In this document: positions 8,816-15,949 of the stretch, one piece after another
Layout of the letters: every line of letters starts with the position of its first letter
Numbering within the stretch: the stretch's first letter is position 1
Origin: Selenomonadaceae bacterium
Lineage (GTDB): Bacteria > Bacillota > Negativicutes > Selenomonadales > Selenomonadaceae
Assembly: GCA_029338835.1 (NCBI GenBank)
Contig: JAQYBD010000091.1
Location: forward strand, 1 to 64,000
Reading direction: 5' to 3'
Length of the DNA stretch: 64,000 nt
Notes under the pieces: generated by a model
The model's database searches: none
Told to the model about the DNA's origin: nothing
What the model saw: the letters and a program-made list of their open reading frames with translations, nothing else
Position numbers and translations under genes: made by a program

Positions 8816-8866
8816 GCGGGAAATGGGTGACTTCTATCGTCATGTGAATAAAGAGGAGGAAACGGT

Positions 8867-9256
8867 ATGGATTTCATTGCCAAGCCGGAGGGTTCCAGGA
8901 ATAAAGGTCATTATTCCCCGGGAGTCGTCATGAACAACATCTTATATGTATCTGGACAACTGCCGCTTGATCCCGTGACCAATCAAGTGGTACCGGGCGA
9001 CGTGCAGGTCCAGACAAGACGCTCGCTGCAGAATGTCGAAGCTGTCTTGAAGCGCGCAGGAACGGATAAAAGAGATGTCGGGCTCTGCCGGGTTTACCTG
9101 TCGGATATCGCACTCTGGGACCAGGTCAATGCGGTTTATGCTGATTTCTTTGGCAGCCATATGCCGGCGCGCGTCGTCGTACCCACCCGTACGCTGCACT
9201 TCGGTGCGCTTGTCGAGATCGAAGCGATGGCAGAACTGCCTGTTGAAGGAAAATGA
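8867..9256 (+). CDS. RidA-family enamine/imine deaminase
   Basis: 129 residues, the normal size for the YjgF/YER057c/UK114 (RidA) family, trimeric cytosolic proteins that hydrolyse reactive enamine/imine intermediates such as 2-aminoacrylate. The family block ILYVSGQLPLDP is at about 25-36. The substrate-carboxylate-binding arginine lies in MPARVVVPT, and the C-terminal VEIEAMAE strand is present. GAGGAGG precedes ATG 8867. Sitting between two PLP enzymes suggests it detoxifies the enamine that one of them releases by beta-elimination. Confidence 0.9.
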   Translation: MDFIAKPEGSRNKGHYSPGVVMNNILYVSGQLPLDPVTNQVVPGDVQVQTRRSLQNVEAVLKRAGTDKRDVGLCRVYLSDIALWDQVNAVYADFFGSHMPARVVVPTRTLHFGALVEIEAMAELPVEGK

Positions 9257-9265
9257 GGAGGCGTT

Positions 9266-10366
9266 ATGATGAAATTCGTTTGTACGGCCTGCGGGCGGGA
9301 AGAAGATACGCATACCCGCAAATCAAAATGCGATTGTGGCGGTCTTTGGGAACTTTCGTACACGCCGCCCAAATTCACGCTTGAGGATATCGACCGGGAT
9401 ACCTGGAGCATCTTCCGCTATCGCAAGTTCATGGCTCTGACGGGCGATACCTGGAGAGACGTTACTCTTGGCGAAGGCATGACGCCCATCATCCCGTTCC
9501 AGGAAGGGGTATGGTTCAAGATGGATTACTTCATGCCCACGCTTTCTTTCAAGGATCGCGGTGCTGCAGTCCTGATTGCCCATGCCAAGGCCATCGGCGT
9601 CGATCGTGTCGTGCAGGACAGCAGCGGCAATGCGGGCAACAGCGTGGCCGCATACTGTGGGAGAGTCGGCATCGCCTGTGATATCTTTGTGCCGGAAGGG
9701 ACGTCCGATAAGAAAATCCGCATGATCGAGGCCCATGGCGCAACGGCGCATATCATCCCGGGCAATCGCGACCACTGTGCCGATGTCTGCCGTGCGACCG
9801 CACGCGAGAAGCAGCTCTACTATGCGAACCATGTCTACAATCCCTTCTTCTATGAAGGAACCAAGACGTACATCTATGAAACGTATGAGCAGCTGCACCG
9901 CATCCCCGAACATATTTTTATCCCTGTGGGGAACGGCACCTTGTTCCTGGGCATCGTGAAAGGCCTGGAACATCTGCTGCAGAGCGGCCTCATCCCGCAC
10001 ATGCCGCAGCTCTATCTCGTGCAGAGCGAACGTTGCCAGCCCTTGCTCCAGGCTATGGCGGAACATGCTGCGCAGATTCGCCCGGGAACATCTTCTGCAA
10101 CACTGGCCGAAGGGATTTCCATTGGCCTGCCCATGCGCAGTGGCGAGATCTTGTCCTATGTGTACCGCTATCATGTCAAGGGCGTGGCGATCCCGGAAGA
10201 AAAGATCCTGCCTGCGCGCAGCAAGCTGGCACGGCGGGGCATTTACTGTGAGCATACGACGGCCGCCATCTATGCCGGGTATGAGGCGTACTGCCAGGAG
10301 CATGGCCCGCTCTCCGATGTGCTGATCTCCATGTGCGGTGCCGGCCTGAAATCCGATCACGGCTGA
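9266..10366 (+). CDS. Threonine synthase-like fold-type II PLP lyase
   Basis: 366 residues. A zinc-ribbon-like start (CTAC ... CDCGG, residues about 6-25) is typical of threonine-synthase relatives. The PLP lysine is in LSFKDRGAA (about 92-100), followed by DSSGNAGNSVAAY (phosphate/substrate loop) and PVGNGTLFLG (PLP-phosphate glycine loop). True threonine synthase is usually near hom/thrB. Here the neighbours are a DSD1-like enzyme and RidA, so a dehydratase, lyase or hydroxyaspartate-acting role is as likely. ATGATG at 9266/9269 follows GAGGAGG. The 10-bp gap from ridA shows tight co-translation. Confidence 0.8.
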   Translation: MMKFVCTACGREEDTHTRKSKCDCGGLWELSYTPPKFTLEDIDRDTWSIFRYRKFMALTGDTWRDVTLGEGMTPIIPFQEGVWFKMDYFMPTLSFKDRGAAVLIAHAKAIGVDRVVQDSSGNAGNSVAAYCGRVGIACDIFVPEGTSDKKIRMIEAHGATAHIIPGNRDHCADVCRATAREKQLYYANHVYNPFFYEGTKTYIYETYEQLHRIPEHIFIPVGNGTLFLGIVKGLEHLLQSGLIPHMPQLYLVQSERCQPLLQAMAEHAAQIRPGTSSATLAEGISIGLPMRSGEILSYVYRYHVKGVAIPEEKILPARSKLARRGIYCEHTTAAIYAGYEAYCQEHGPLSDVLISMCGAGLKSDHG

Positions 10367-10433
10367 GAATATAATGATACCCTGGCATCCCTGCTGTACC
10401 TGTGGTAGGGATGCAGCCATGAGCAGGAAAACG

Positions 10434-10474
10434 AAGACTGCCGTCAGCATTATCTGGCGGCAGTCTTTGCTTGC
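10434..10474. terminator. Strong hairpin, probable terminator after the PLP operon
   Basis: AAGACTGCCGTCAG pairs with CTGGCGGCAGTCTT (14 bp, one G-T) around a 6-nt loop. On the plus strand it is followed by the modest T-tract TTTGCTT, on the minus strand by CGTTTTCC. It could serve either direction. Confidence 0.55.
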
Positions 10475-10521
10475 GGAATACCAGCTGCACAAGTTGCTGC
10501 TCGAAAGGCTTTTTGTTTCAT
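10450..10521 (-). CDS. Candidate 23-residue small protein
   Basis: A minus-strand frame encodes MKQKAFRAATCAAGIPQAKT followed by AAR. ATG at 10521 is preceded at good spacing by AAGGAG. Its stop codon falls inside the hairpin at 10434-10467, as a short terminated transcript would have. It has a positively charged start and one cysteine. I do not recognise the protein, and no clear minus-strand promoter is visible. It may be chance. Confidence 0.2.
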   Translation of the reverse strand: MKQKAFRAATCAAGIPQAKTAAR

Positions 10522-10736
10522 AGAGACTCCTTGGCGATGATATGGACTGTAGCTTAGATGGATATGCCATGAATATGCAGCAGTGTTTGCTGCCGTATTT
10601 TCTAGTGCAACGCGTTTATCCTTATTATCAAGCGGAGAAGGGCTCGGGCTGTGCAGGAAGCCATATAGAAAAATGATGCCTTTCAGACAAACTATAGGAT
10701 TGAAGCGTAAAATGACAAGCAGATCGGCAATCGATG

Positions 10737-10766
10737 TTAGCAATCGATGTGGAAATATGATAAGAT
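10737..10766 (+). promoter_or_regulatory. Probable promoter of ireB-ruvX with a direct repeat
   Basis: TTAGCA (10737-10742), 18 bp, TAAGAT (10761-10766). The -35 is overlapped by two copies of GCAATCGATGT (10727-10737 and 10740-10750, 13-bp period), each containing the palindrome ATCGAT. This is a possible operator. Confidence 0.45.
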
Positions 10767-10816
10767 AGAAAGCAACATAACGGGAAAACCCGAATAAGTG
10801 CTTCGGAGGGATATTT

Positions 10817-11080
10817 ATGGTCAGTGAAGAAACAATGATGTTCCGGTTCGGCAACGATGAGAACAAGGCGGAGCGGATCATCCGTTCAGTCTGCAGTGCG
10901 ATGGAGGAAAAAGGCTACAATCCCATCAATCAGCTGGTCGGTTATCTGCTTTCCGGTGACCCGGCGTATATCACGAGCCACAATGATGCGCGCAGCCAGA
11001 TCCGCACGCTGGAACGCGATGAGCTCCTGGAAGAACTCGTGCGTTCGTATCTGACAAAGGACAAGGAAAAGGAAGCATAA
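10817..11080 (+). CDS. ireB: IreB-family regulatory phosphoprotein (UPF0297)
   Basis: 87 residues, matching the IreB/YrzL family of small cytosolic proteins phosphorylated by PASTA-type Ser/Thr kinases in Firmicutes and involved in cell-wall stress responses. The family hallmarks [20 protein letters not shown] and [20 protein letters not shown] are both intact. Thr6 in the N-terminal EETMMF corresponds to the phosphorylated threonine region. ATG 10817 follows GGAGG. It overlaps ruvX by one base (TAATG), giving the conserved ireB-ruvX-DUF1292 order. Confidence 0.93.
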   Translation: MVSEETMMFRFGNDENKAERIIRSVCSAMEEKGYNPINQLVGYLLSGDPAYITSHNDARSQIRTLERDELLEELVRSYLTKDKEKEA

Positions 11081-11496
11081 TGAAACGATATATGTCACTC
11101 GATATCGGTGACCGGACCATCGGCATCGCAGTCAGCGACCTCCTGGGCCTGACGGCGCAGGGGGTGGAAACGATTCACCGCAAATCCTTGGAGGAGGATC
11201 TCAAGCGCCTCGGCGAGCTCATGAAGGAATATGAGACCCATTCGCTCGTTCCTGGCCTGCCCAAGAATATGGATGGCACGGAGGGCGAGCGCTGTGCGAT
11301 CGTCAAGGATTTCATGGCCAGTGTCAAGGAGCGTTACCCGGAGGTCGAAGTCAAGTTCTGGGATGAACGCCTCTCGACGGTGGCGGCAACGCGTTCGCTG
11401 CTCGAGGCCGATGTTTCCCGCCGCAAGCGCAAGAAAGTCATTGACAAGATGGCCGCGGTCTTTATCCTGCAGGGGTATCTGGACAGCCTGCGCTGA
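11080..11496 (+). CDS. ruvX: Putative pre-16S rRNA nuclease / Holliday junction resolvase-like RuvX (YqgF)
   Basis: 138-residue RNase H-fold nuclease. The first catalytic Asp is in LDIGDRTIGIAVSD (about 6-19). VPGLPKNMDGTEG and the FWDERLSTVAATRSL block with the second acidic residues follow, and the C-terminal KKVIDKMAAVFILQGYL helix is normal. In bacteria YqgF matures the 5' end of 16S rRNA; a resolvase role is also proposed. The start overlaps the ireB stop codon by one base. Confidence 0.93.
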   Translation: MKRYMSLDIGDRTIGIAVSDLLGLTAQGVETIHRKSLEEDLKRLGELMKEYETHSLVPGLPKNMDGTEGERCAIVKDFMASVKERYPEVEVKFWDERLSTVAATRSLLEADVSRRKRKKVIDKMAAVFILQGYLDSLR

Positions 11497-11552
11497 CTTT
11501 GAGGGCTGCCTTGGCATTCAAAGCTCTTGGGCGTCTCGGGCGGCGTGGACGG

Positions 11553-11582
11553 TTGACAAGCTTTCTTGCCATACGCTACAAT
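11553..11582 (+). promoter_or_regulatory. Sigma-A promoter upstream of the DUF1292 gene
   Basis: TTGACA at 11553-11558 and TACAAT at 11577-11582 with 18-bp spacing, in the 142-bp gap after ruvX. Confidence 0.75.
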
Positions 11583-11638
11583 GAAGACAGTAATGAATTC
11601 TCAGGTAAGAAAAAATATTTTTGGAAGAGGTGGTTCTT

Positions 11639-11959
11639 GTGGCAGATGAAATGATGAACGAAGAAGATGTAGTCGTAGTCATGACGGATGAGGACGGGCA
11701 TGAGTACTATTATAGGGAAGAGATGATCATCCCGGTGGATGAGGAGCGTTATGCACTGCTCGTCGGTATCCATGGTGAGGACGAAGAACACGCGGCTGGC
11801 TGCGGCTGTGGCTGCGAAGATGGCGACGAAGATGTCATCATTGCCAAGATTGTCGTCAATGATGAGGGCGAAGAAGAGTATATCGAGCCGTCGGATGAAG
11901 AATTTGAAGCGGTCCAGAAGGCGTACGATGCCCTGGTCGATGAGGCTGAGAAGGAATAA
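11639..11959 (+). CDS. DUF1292 family protein (YrzB-like)
   Basis: 106 residues, strongly acidic, of unknown function. The DUF1292 pattern is visible: VVVMTDEDGHEYYY, a central RYALLVGIHGED strand, then EDVIIAKIVVNDEGEEEYI. The GCGCGCED cysteine cluster in the middle is unusual enough to note and could bind metal, though not demonstrably. GTG 11639 is chosen because GAGGTGG lies 5-6 nt before it. The gene follows ireB and ruvX as in many Firmicutes but has its own promoter, and it ends at a strong terminator. Confidence 0.85.
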   Translation: MADEMMNEEDVVVVMTDEDGHEYYYREEMIIPVDEERYALLVGIHGEDEEHAAGCGCGCEDGDEDVIIAKIVVNDEGEEEYIEPSDEEFEAVQKAYDALVDEAEKE

Positions 11960-11970
11960 GGTGTCATGAC

Positions 11971-12002
11971 AGGCTGCCGACCCGTTGGGTGGCGGCCTTT
12001 TC
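11971..12002 (+). terminator. Intrinsic terminator after the DUF1292 gene
   Basis: AGGCTGCCGACCC pairs with GGGTGGCGGCCT (12 bp, one bulge), followed by TTTT. Confidence 0.85.
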
Positions 12003-12015
12003 CTTATAATGAGCA

Positions 12016-13221
12016 ATGAATATGAACGAATGGAAAACAAAATGGCAGGAATTCTGGCAGCAGGGACAGGATTTTCTTGCCCGGATCAGGAAGGGCGTGC
12101 GCTGCGGCGAGGCACCTGCAGAGCCGTCGGCAAACGAGGAGACGTCTTCGCAGGCTGAGGGGACAGAAGCATCCCTTGGGGATCGCTGCGTTGCGTTTTT
12201 CCGGGAAATGAGCTGGAAAAAGGGCTTGGTGGCGGCCATCTTGGTGATCCTCCTGGCCGGTGGCATCTCCTGCCTTTATCTGTTTGGCGGCAGTCCGTCA
12301 GCAAAGCGTGCCTCCTTTGATGCGGATCAAAGCATCTATGTGATGGTCAAACCGGGCATGAATGCCAATGATATCGCTGCAGAACTCGTGGATCTCGGCG
12401 TCATCGACAGCAAGATGCGTTTCTGGTGGCTCACAAGAGTCCATGGTTATGGCAGTCAGATCAAAACGGGGACGTATGCCTTCCAGGCGAACATGGATGA
12501 GGAAACCGTCCTGCAGAAGCTCGTGGCAGGCGATACGACCGTCATCCGGTTCACGATCCCCGAGGGCTTCAGCGTGCGGGAAATCGCGAAGCGCCTGGCC
12601 GATGCAGGCCTTGTCGATGAACAGGAATTCCTGGCGCAAGCCAAGGATTTTGCCCCGTATCCCTATATGAAGAAACAGCCGCATGTCCAGTTTGCAGCCG
12701 AAGGCTTCCTGTTTCCCGATACGTATGAGCTGCACGGTGATGCGGCAACGCCGGAGGGCATCATGAAGATGATGGCAGAGGACTTTGAGCAGCGGCTGAC
12801 GCCGGAGATGCGCCAGCAGGCAGCGGCGATGAACCTCTCAATCCACGATCTCATCACCCTGGCTTCCCTCGTTGAGAAAGAAGCCCGGTACGACGAGGAC
12901 CGGCCAATCATCGCGCAAGTATTCTTCAAGCGGCTGTCCCTCGGCATGCCGCTGCAGTCGGATACGACGCTGCAGTATCTCATGGCAGCCCCGAAGGAAG
13001 ATGTGTCCATCGAGGATACGAAGATCGATTCGCCGTATAATACGTATCAGGTGACGGGTCTGCCGCCGGGACCGATTGCGAATCCGGGCCTCAAGTCCAT
13101 TGAAGCGGTCCTGCATCCGGCTGCGACGGATTACTTGTATTTCGTTGCTGACCGCCAGGGCCATAACCATTATTCCACGAATTACGCCGATCATGAGGCG
13201 ATTGTAGAGCAGGTGCGTTGA
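12016..13221 (+). CDS. mltG: Endolytic murein transglycosylase MltG
   Basis: 401 residues. A cytoplasmic N-terminus of about 65 residues precedes one membrane helix (about 70-91). The extracytoplasmic part has a LysM-like region and the YceG catalytic domain. The active-site motif LASLVEKEARYDEDRP is at about 283-298, and YNTYQVTGLPPGPIANPG near the C-terminus is also diagnostic. MltG cuts nascent glycan strands and sets peptidoglycan chain length. The start lacks a strong ribosome site; ATG 12016 and ATG 12022 are both possible. trmR follows almost without a gap. Confidence 0.94.
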   Translation: MNMNEWKTKWQEFWQQGQDFLARIRKGVRCGEAPAEPSANEETSSQAEGTEASLGDRCVAFFREMSWKKGLVAAILVILLAGGISCLYLFGGSPSAKRASFDADQSIYVMVKPGMNANDIAAELVDLGVIDSKMRFWWLTRVHGYGSQIKTGTYAFQANMDEETVLQKLVAGDTTVIRFTIPEGFSVREIAKRLADAGLVDEQEFLAQAKDFAPYPYMKKQPHVQFAAEGFLFPDTYELHGDAATPEGIMKMMAEDFEQRLTPEMRQQAAAMNLSIHDLITLASLVEKEARYDEDRPIIAQVFFKRLSLGMPLQSDTTLQYLMAAPKEDVSIEDTKIDSPYNTYQVTGLPPGPIANPGLKSIEAVLHPAATDYLYFVADRQGHNHYSTNYADHEAIVEQVR

Positions 13222-13223
13222 AT

Positions 13224-13865
13224 ATGAATGCGGATTGTACCGTCCCCAAGGATAAAACGGGACGGACGGATGAAAGAATGGAAGACCTTTTGCATGAGAT
13301 GGAGGCATATGCTGCACGGCATCATGTCCCCATCATCAATGAACGCGGCCGCCGGGCTTTTCTCGATATCGTGCAGCAGGAACGCCCGCATCGCGTGCTG
13401 GAGATCGGCACGGCCATTGGCTACTCGACGCTGCTCCTGCTGCTGCATGGCGCAGCAGATGTGACGGTCACGACGCTCGAACTCAGCGAGGAGCGCGCGC
13501 AGCTTGCCAAAGGCTTCTGGGCGCGCGCAGGGCTTCTGGGCCGCGTGGACTTGCGGACGGGCAATGCCGGGGATATCCTGACGGAACTCACAGGCCCGTA
13601 CGATTTCGTTTTCATCGATGCGGCCAAGGGACAGTATGTGGATTATTTCCATAAGATCCAGCCGCTGCTCGCTCCGCGATGCACGATCCTGGCCGATAAC
13701 GTCCTGTTCCGCGGCTATGTACTCGGGCCGGAGCGGGCGCCGCGCCGTTACCGCACCATCGTCAAGCGGCTGCGCGCATACATCACATTAGTCAATCATA
13801 CGCCGGGGTTCTCGACTGAGATCCTTGAACGCGGGGACGGCCTGGCGGTGACACGGAGGAAATAA
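13224..13865 (+). CDS. trmR: tRNA 5-hydroxyuridine methyltransferase (TrmR/YrrM), class I SAM methyltransferase
   Basis: 213 residues of the O-methyltransferase family 3 fold. SAM motif I VLEIGTAIGYSTLLLLL is at about 54-70. The acidic motif LELSEERA and the metal-site motif DFVFIDAAKGQYVDYF (about 130-145) follow. In Bacillus, TrmR methylates ho5U34 to mo5U34 in tRNA, using the hydroxyl made by TrhP, whose homologue is the next gene. The ATG at 13224 is next to the mltG stop; a TTG at 13218 would overlap it. Confidence 0.88.
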   Translation: MNADCTVPKDKTGRTDERMEDLLHEMEAYAARHHVPIINERGRRAFLDIVQQERPHRVLEIGTAIGYSTLLLLLHGAADVTVTTLELSEERAQLAKGFWARAGLLGRVDLRTGNAGDILTELTGPYDFVFIDAAKGQYVDYFHKIQPLLAPRCTILADNVLFRGYVLGPERAPRRYRTIVKRLRAYITLVNHTPGFSTEILERGDGLAVTRRK

Positions 13866-13869
13866 CGTT

Positions 13870-15099
13870 TTGATCATGAAAAAGCCGGAGCTTCTGGCTC
13901 CTGCCGGCAATATGGAAAAGATGAAGATGGCACTGCTCTACGGTGCCGATGCCGTGTATCTTGGCGGCAAGGCCTACGGATTGCGGGCTTTCGGCGGCAA
14001 TTTCAGCCGCGAGGAACTCAGGGACGCGATGGATTTTGCCCATGGGCTTGGCAAGAAAGTCTATGTGACCGTCAATATTTTCCCGCATAACCGCGATCTT
14101 GACGCCTTGCCGGATTATTTGCGGTATCTCCAGGAAATCGGCACCGATGCCCTGCTCGTGGCGGATCTAGGCGTCTTTACGATGTGCCGCGAGGTCGTGC
14201 CGGAAATGGAACTCCACATCAGTACGCAGGCCAACAATACGAACTGGGCGACGGTGCGTGCCTGGCAGGCACTTGGCGCCAAGCGCGTGGTCCTGGCCCG
14301 GGAGATGTCTCTGGCGGAGATCCGCGAGATCCGCGCGAAATGCGATGTGGATCTTGAGATGTTCGTGCATGGCGCGATGTGCATCTCGTATTCCGGCCGC
14401 TGCCTGCTCTCGAATTATTTTACGGGACGCGATGCCAACCACGGCAGCTGTGCGCAGTCCTGCCGCTGGAAGTACGCGCTTGTCGAAGAGACACGGCCGG
14501 GGAAATACTTCCCGATCGAGGAGGATGAGCGCGGCACGTACATCATGAACTCCAAAGATATGTGCCTCTTGCCGCATCTCGCGGATGTCATCGAGAGCGG
14601 CGTCGAGAGCCTCAAGATCGAGGGGCGCATGAAGAGCGTCCACTACGTCGCGAGTGTTGTCAAGGCCTATCGCCTGGCCATCGATGCGTATTTCGCGCAT
14701 CCGGACGATTTCACCATCGAGCCGGCGTGGCTGGAAGAACTCGAGAAAGTGTCCCATCGTCCATATACGACGGGATTCTATTACCATCAGCCGACACAGG
14801 ATGACCAGCTCTATGGGACATCTTCCTATATCCAGACGTCCGAGTTCGTGGGACTCGTGCGTTCTTACGATGCGGCGACGGGCTTTGCGCTCGTCGAGCA
14901 GCGCAACAATATGAAACTGGGACAGGAAATCGAAGTGTTCCAGCCGCGAGGGCCGCTCTACCGCCAGACGATTCGCGCCATGCGCGATGAGGAAGGCGAG
15001 GAGATCTCGGTGGCACCGCATCCGCAGCAGCTGCTCTATATGAAGATGGATCAGCCAGTGGAGCCGTACACCATCCTGCGTCGCGATTATCAAGCTTGA
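13870..15099 (+). CDS. trhP: U32-family tRNA hydroxylation protein (TrhP-like)
   Basis: 409 residues, peptidase U32 family. The N-terminal TIM-barrel start PELLAPAGNMEKMKMALLYG is followed by the U32 signature EMFVHGAMCISYSGRC, with the conserved cysteines continuing in GSCAQSCRWKY (probable Fe-S or redox site). SLKIEGRMKS closes the core. U32 proteins of this size act in prephenate-dependent hydroxylation of tRNA U34. The adjacent TrmR, which methylates that product, supports the assignment. TTG 13870 lies 9-10 nt after GGAGGA; the in-frame ATG at 13876 would be too far. Confidence 0.88.
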   Translation: MIMKKPELLAPAGNMEKMKMALLYGADAVYLGGKAYGLRAFGGNFSREELRDAMDFAHGLGKKVYVTVNIFPHNRDLDALPDYLRYLQEIGTDALLVADLGVFTMCREVVPEMELHISTQANNTNWATVRAWQALGAKRVVLAREMSLAEIREIRAKCDVDLEMFVHGAMCISYSGRCLLSNYFTGRDANHGSCAQSCRWKYALVEETRPGKYFPIEEDERGTYIMNSKDMCLLPHLADVIESGVESLKIEGRMKSVHYVASVVKAYRLAIDAYFAHPDDFTIEPAWLEELEKVSHRPYTTGFYYHQPTQDDQLYGTSSYIQTSEFVGLVRSYDAATGFALVEQRNNMKLGQEIEVFQPRGPLYRQTIRAMRDEEGEEISVAPHPQQLLYMKMDQPVEPYTILRRDYQA

Positions 15100-15148
15100 G
15101 CCTTGGCCTGGAGGGCCGGGCAGGAATGAAGGAAAGCGGGGATTACTC

Positions 15149-15430
15149 ATGGAAAAGACAGTTCGTTATTTCGGCAAGGCCACGGGACGCGTACAGGGCG
15201 TCGGGTTCCGCATGTTCATCCAGCAGCACGCCGCGGAACTCGGTGTGACAGGCTGGGTCCGCAACATGGAAGATGGCAGTGTCCACATGGAGATCCAGGG
15301 GACACCAGAGGCCGTCGACAAATTGTCCGTACTCATGCGGGAAGGCAATTACTTCATCAAGGTCAAGGAATTGACATTTGAGGAACGCCCGGCTGTGCCG
15401 GAAGAGACGCGTTTCGTCATCCGTTACTGA
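15149..15430 (+). CDS. acyP: Acylphosphatase
   Basis: 93 residues, the standard length for this alpha/beta-sandwich enzyme, which hydrolyses acyl phosphates. The catalytic loop GRVQGVGFRMFIQQHA (about 13-28) contains the phosphate-binding arginine. GWVRNMEDGSVHMEIQG carries the catalytic asparagine. It lies between trhP and aroQ with short gaps and is probably co-transcribed, without an obvious functional link. Confidence 0.95.
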   Translation: MEKTVRYFGKATGRVQGVGFRMFIQQHAAELGVTGWVRNMEDGSVHMEIQGTPEAVDKLSVLMREGNYFIKVKELTFEERPAVPEETRFVIRY

Positions 15431-15458
15431 TTGCTTCGCATTTCTGGGAGGATTTTTT

Positions 15459-15896
15459 ATGCCAAAGATACTCGTGCTGCATGGCCCCAATCTCAATCTC
15501 CTGGGGACGCGGGAACCGGAGATTTACGGCCGCACGACCCTGCAGGATATCAATGACCGCATGGAGAAACGTGCAGCCGCAGCCGGGATTGCCATGGATT
15601 TCCTGCAGTCCAATCATGAAGGTGTCCTCGTCGATGCTGTGCAGGCTGCCAATCACAAATACGATTACATCATTTTCAATGCAGCGGCGTTCACGCATTA
15701 CAGCATCGCCCTGCGGGATGCCATCGCGGCCATCGAGGTGCCGGTCATCGAAGTGCATCTCTCGAATATCCATAAACGCGAGGAGTTCCGCTATACGTCC
15801 GTGCTGGCTCCTGTCGCCATGGGGCAGATCTGCGGCCTCGGCGCGGAAAGCTATATGGCGGCTCTTGAAGCCATCATCTATAAGCTCAAGGGCTGA
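15459..15896 (+). CDS. aroQ: Type II 3-dehydroquinate dehydratase
   Basis: 145-residue dodecameric shikimate-pathway enzyme that dehydrates 3-dehydroquinate. The family motif LVLHGPNLNLLGTREPEIYG (about 5-24) carries the catalytic Arg and Tyr. SNHEGVLVDAVQ, FNAAAFTHYSIALRDA and the HLSNIHKREEFRYTSV block with the catalytic His complete the active site. ATG 15459 is well spaced from GGGAGGA. The gene precedes the proline peptidase and efp, a common Firmicutes order (aroQ-pepP-efp). Confidence 0.97.
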   Translation: MPKILVLHGPNLNLLGTREPEIYGRTTLQDINDRMEKRAAAAGIAMDFLQSNHEGVLVDAVQAANHKYDYIIFNAAAFTHYSIALRDAIAAIEVPVIEVHLSNIHKREEFRYTSVLAPVAMGQICGLGAESYMAALEAIIYKLKG

Positions 15897-15949
15897 TGTC
15901 CAGAAGGAAATCAGTCCGCAGGGGATTTTTCGTCAGGAGGGATAGTTGT

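Larger units (their letters stand above)
10367..10816. other. 450-bp gap without a clear gene
   Basis: This is the longest gene-poor stretch in the window. It holds a hairpin GCATCCCT/AGGGATGC (10385-10415) without a T-run, a strong hairpin at 10434-10467, a 23-codon minus-strand reading frame, a direct repeat at 10727-10750 and a probable ireB promoter. It is more AT-rich than its surroundings. Nothing suggests a mobile element. Confidence 0.6.

Noticed and set aside
9266-10366. Calling this gene thrC outright
   Set aside because: Family features fit threonine synthase, but the operon context (DSD1-like, RidA) and absence of hom/thrB make the specific reaction uncertain.
10575-10768. Short plus-strand frames in the gap before ireB
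   Set aside because: No ribosome binding sites, no recognisable composition and overlap with each other in different frames.
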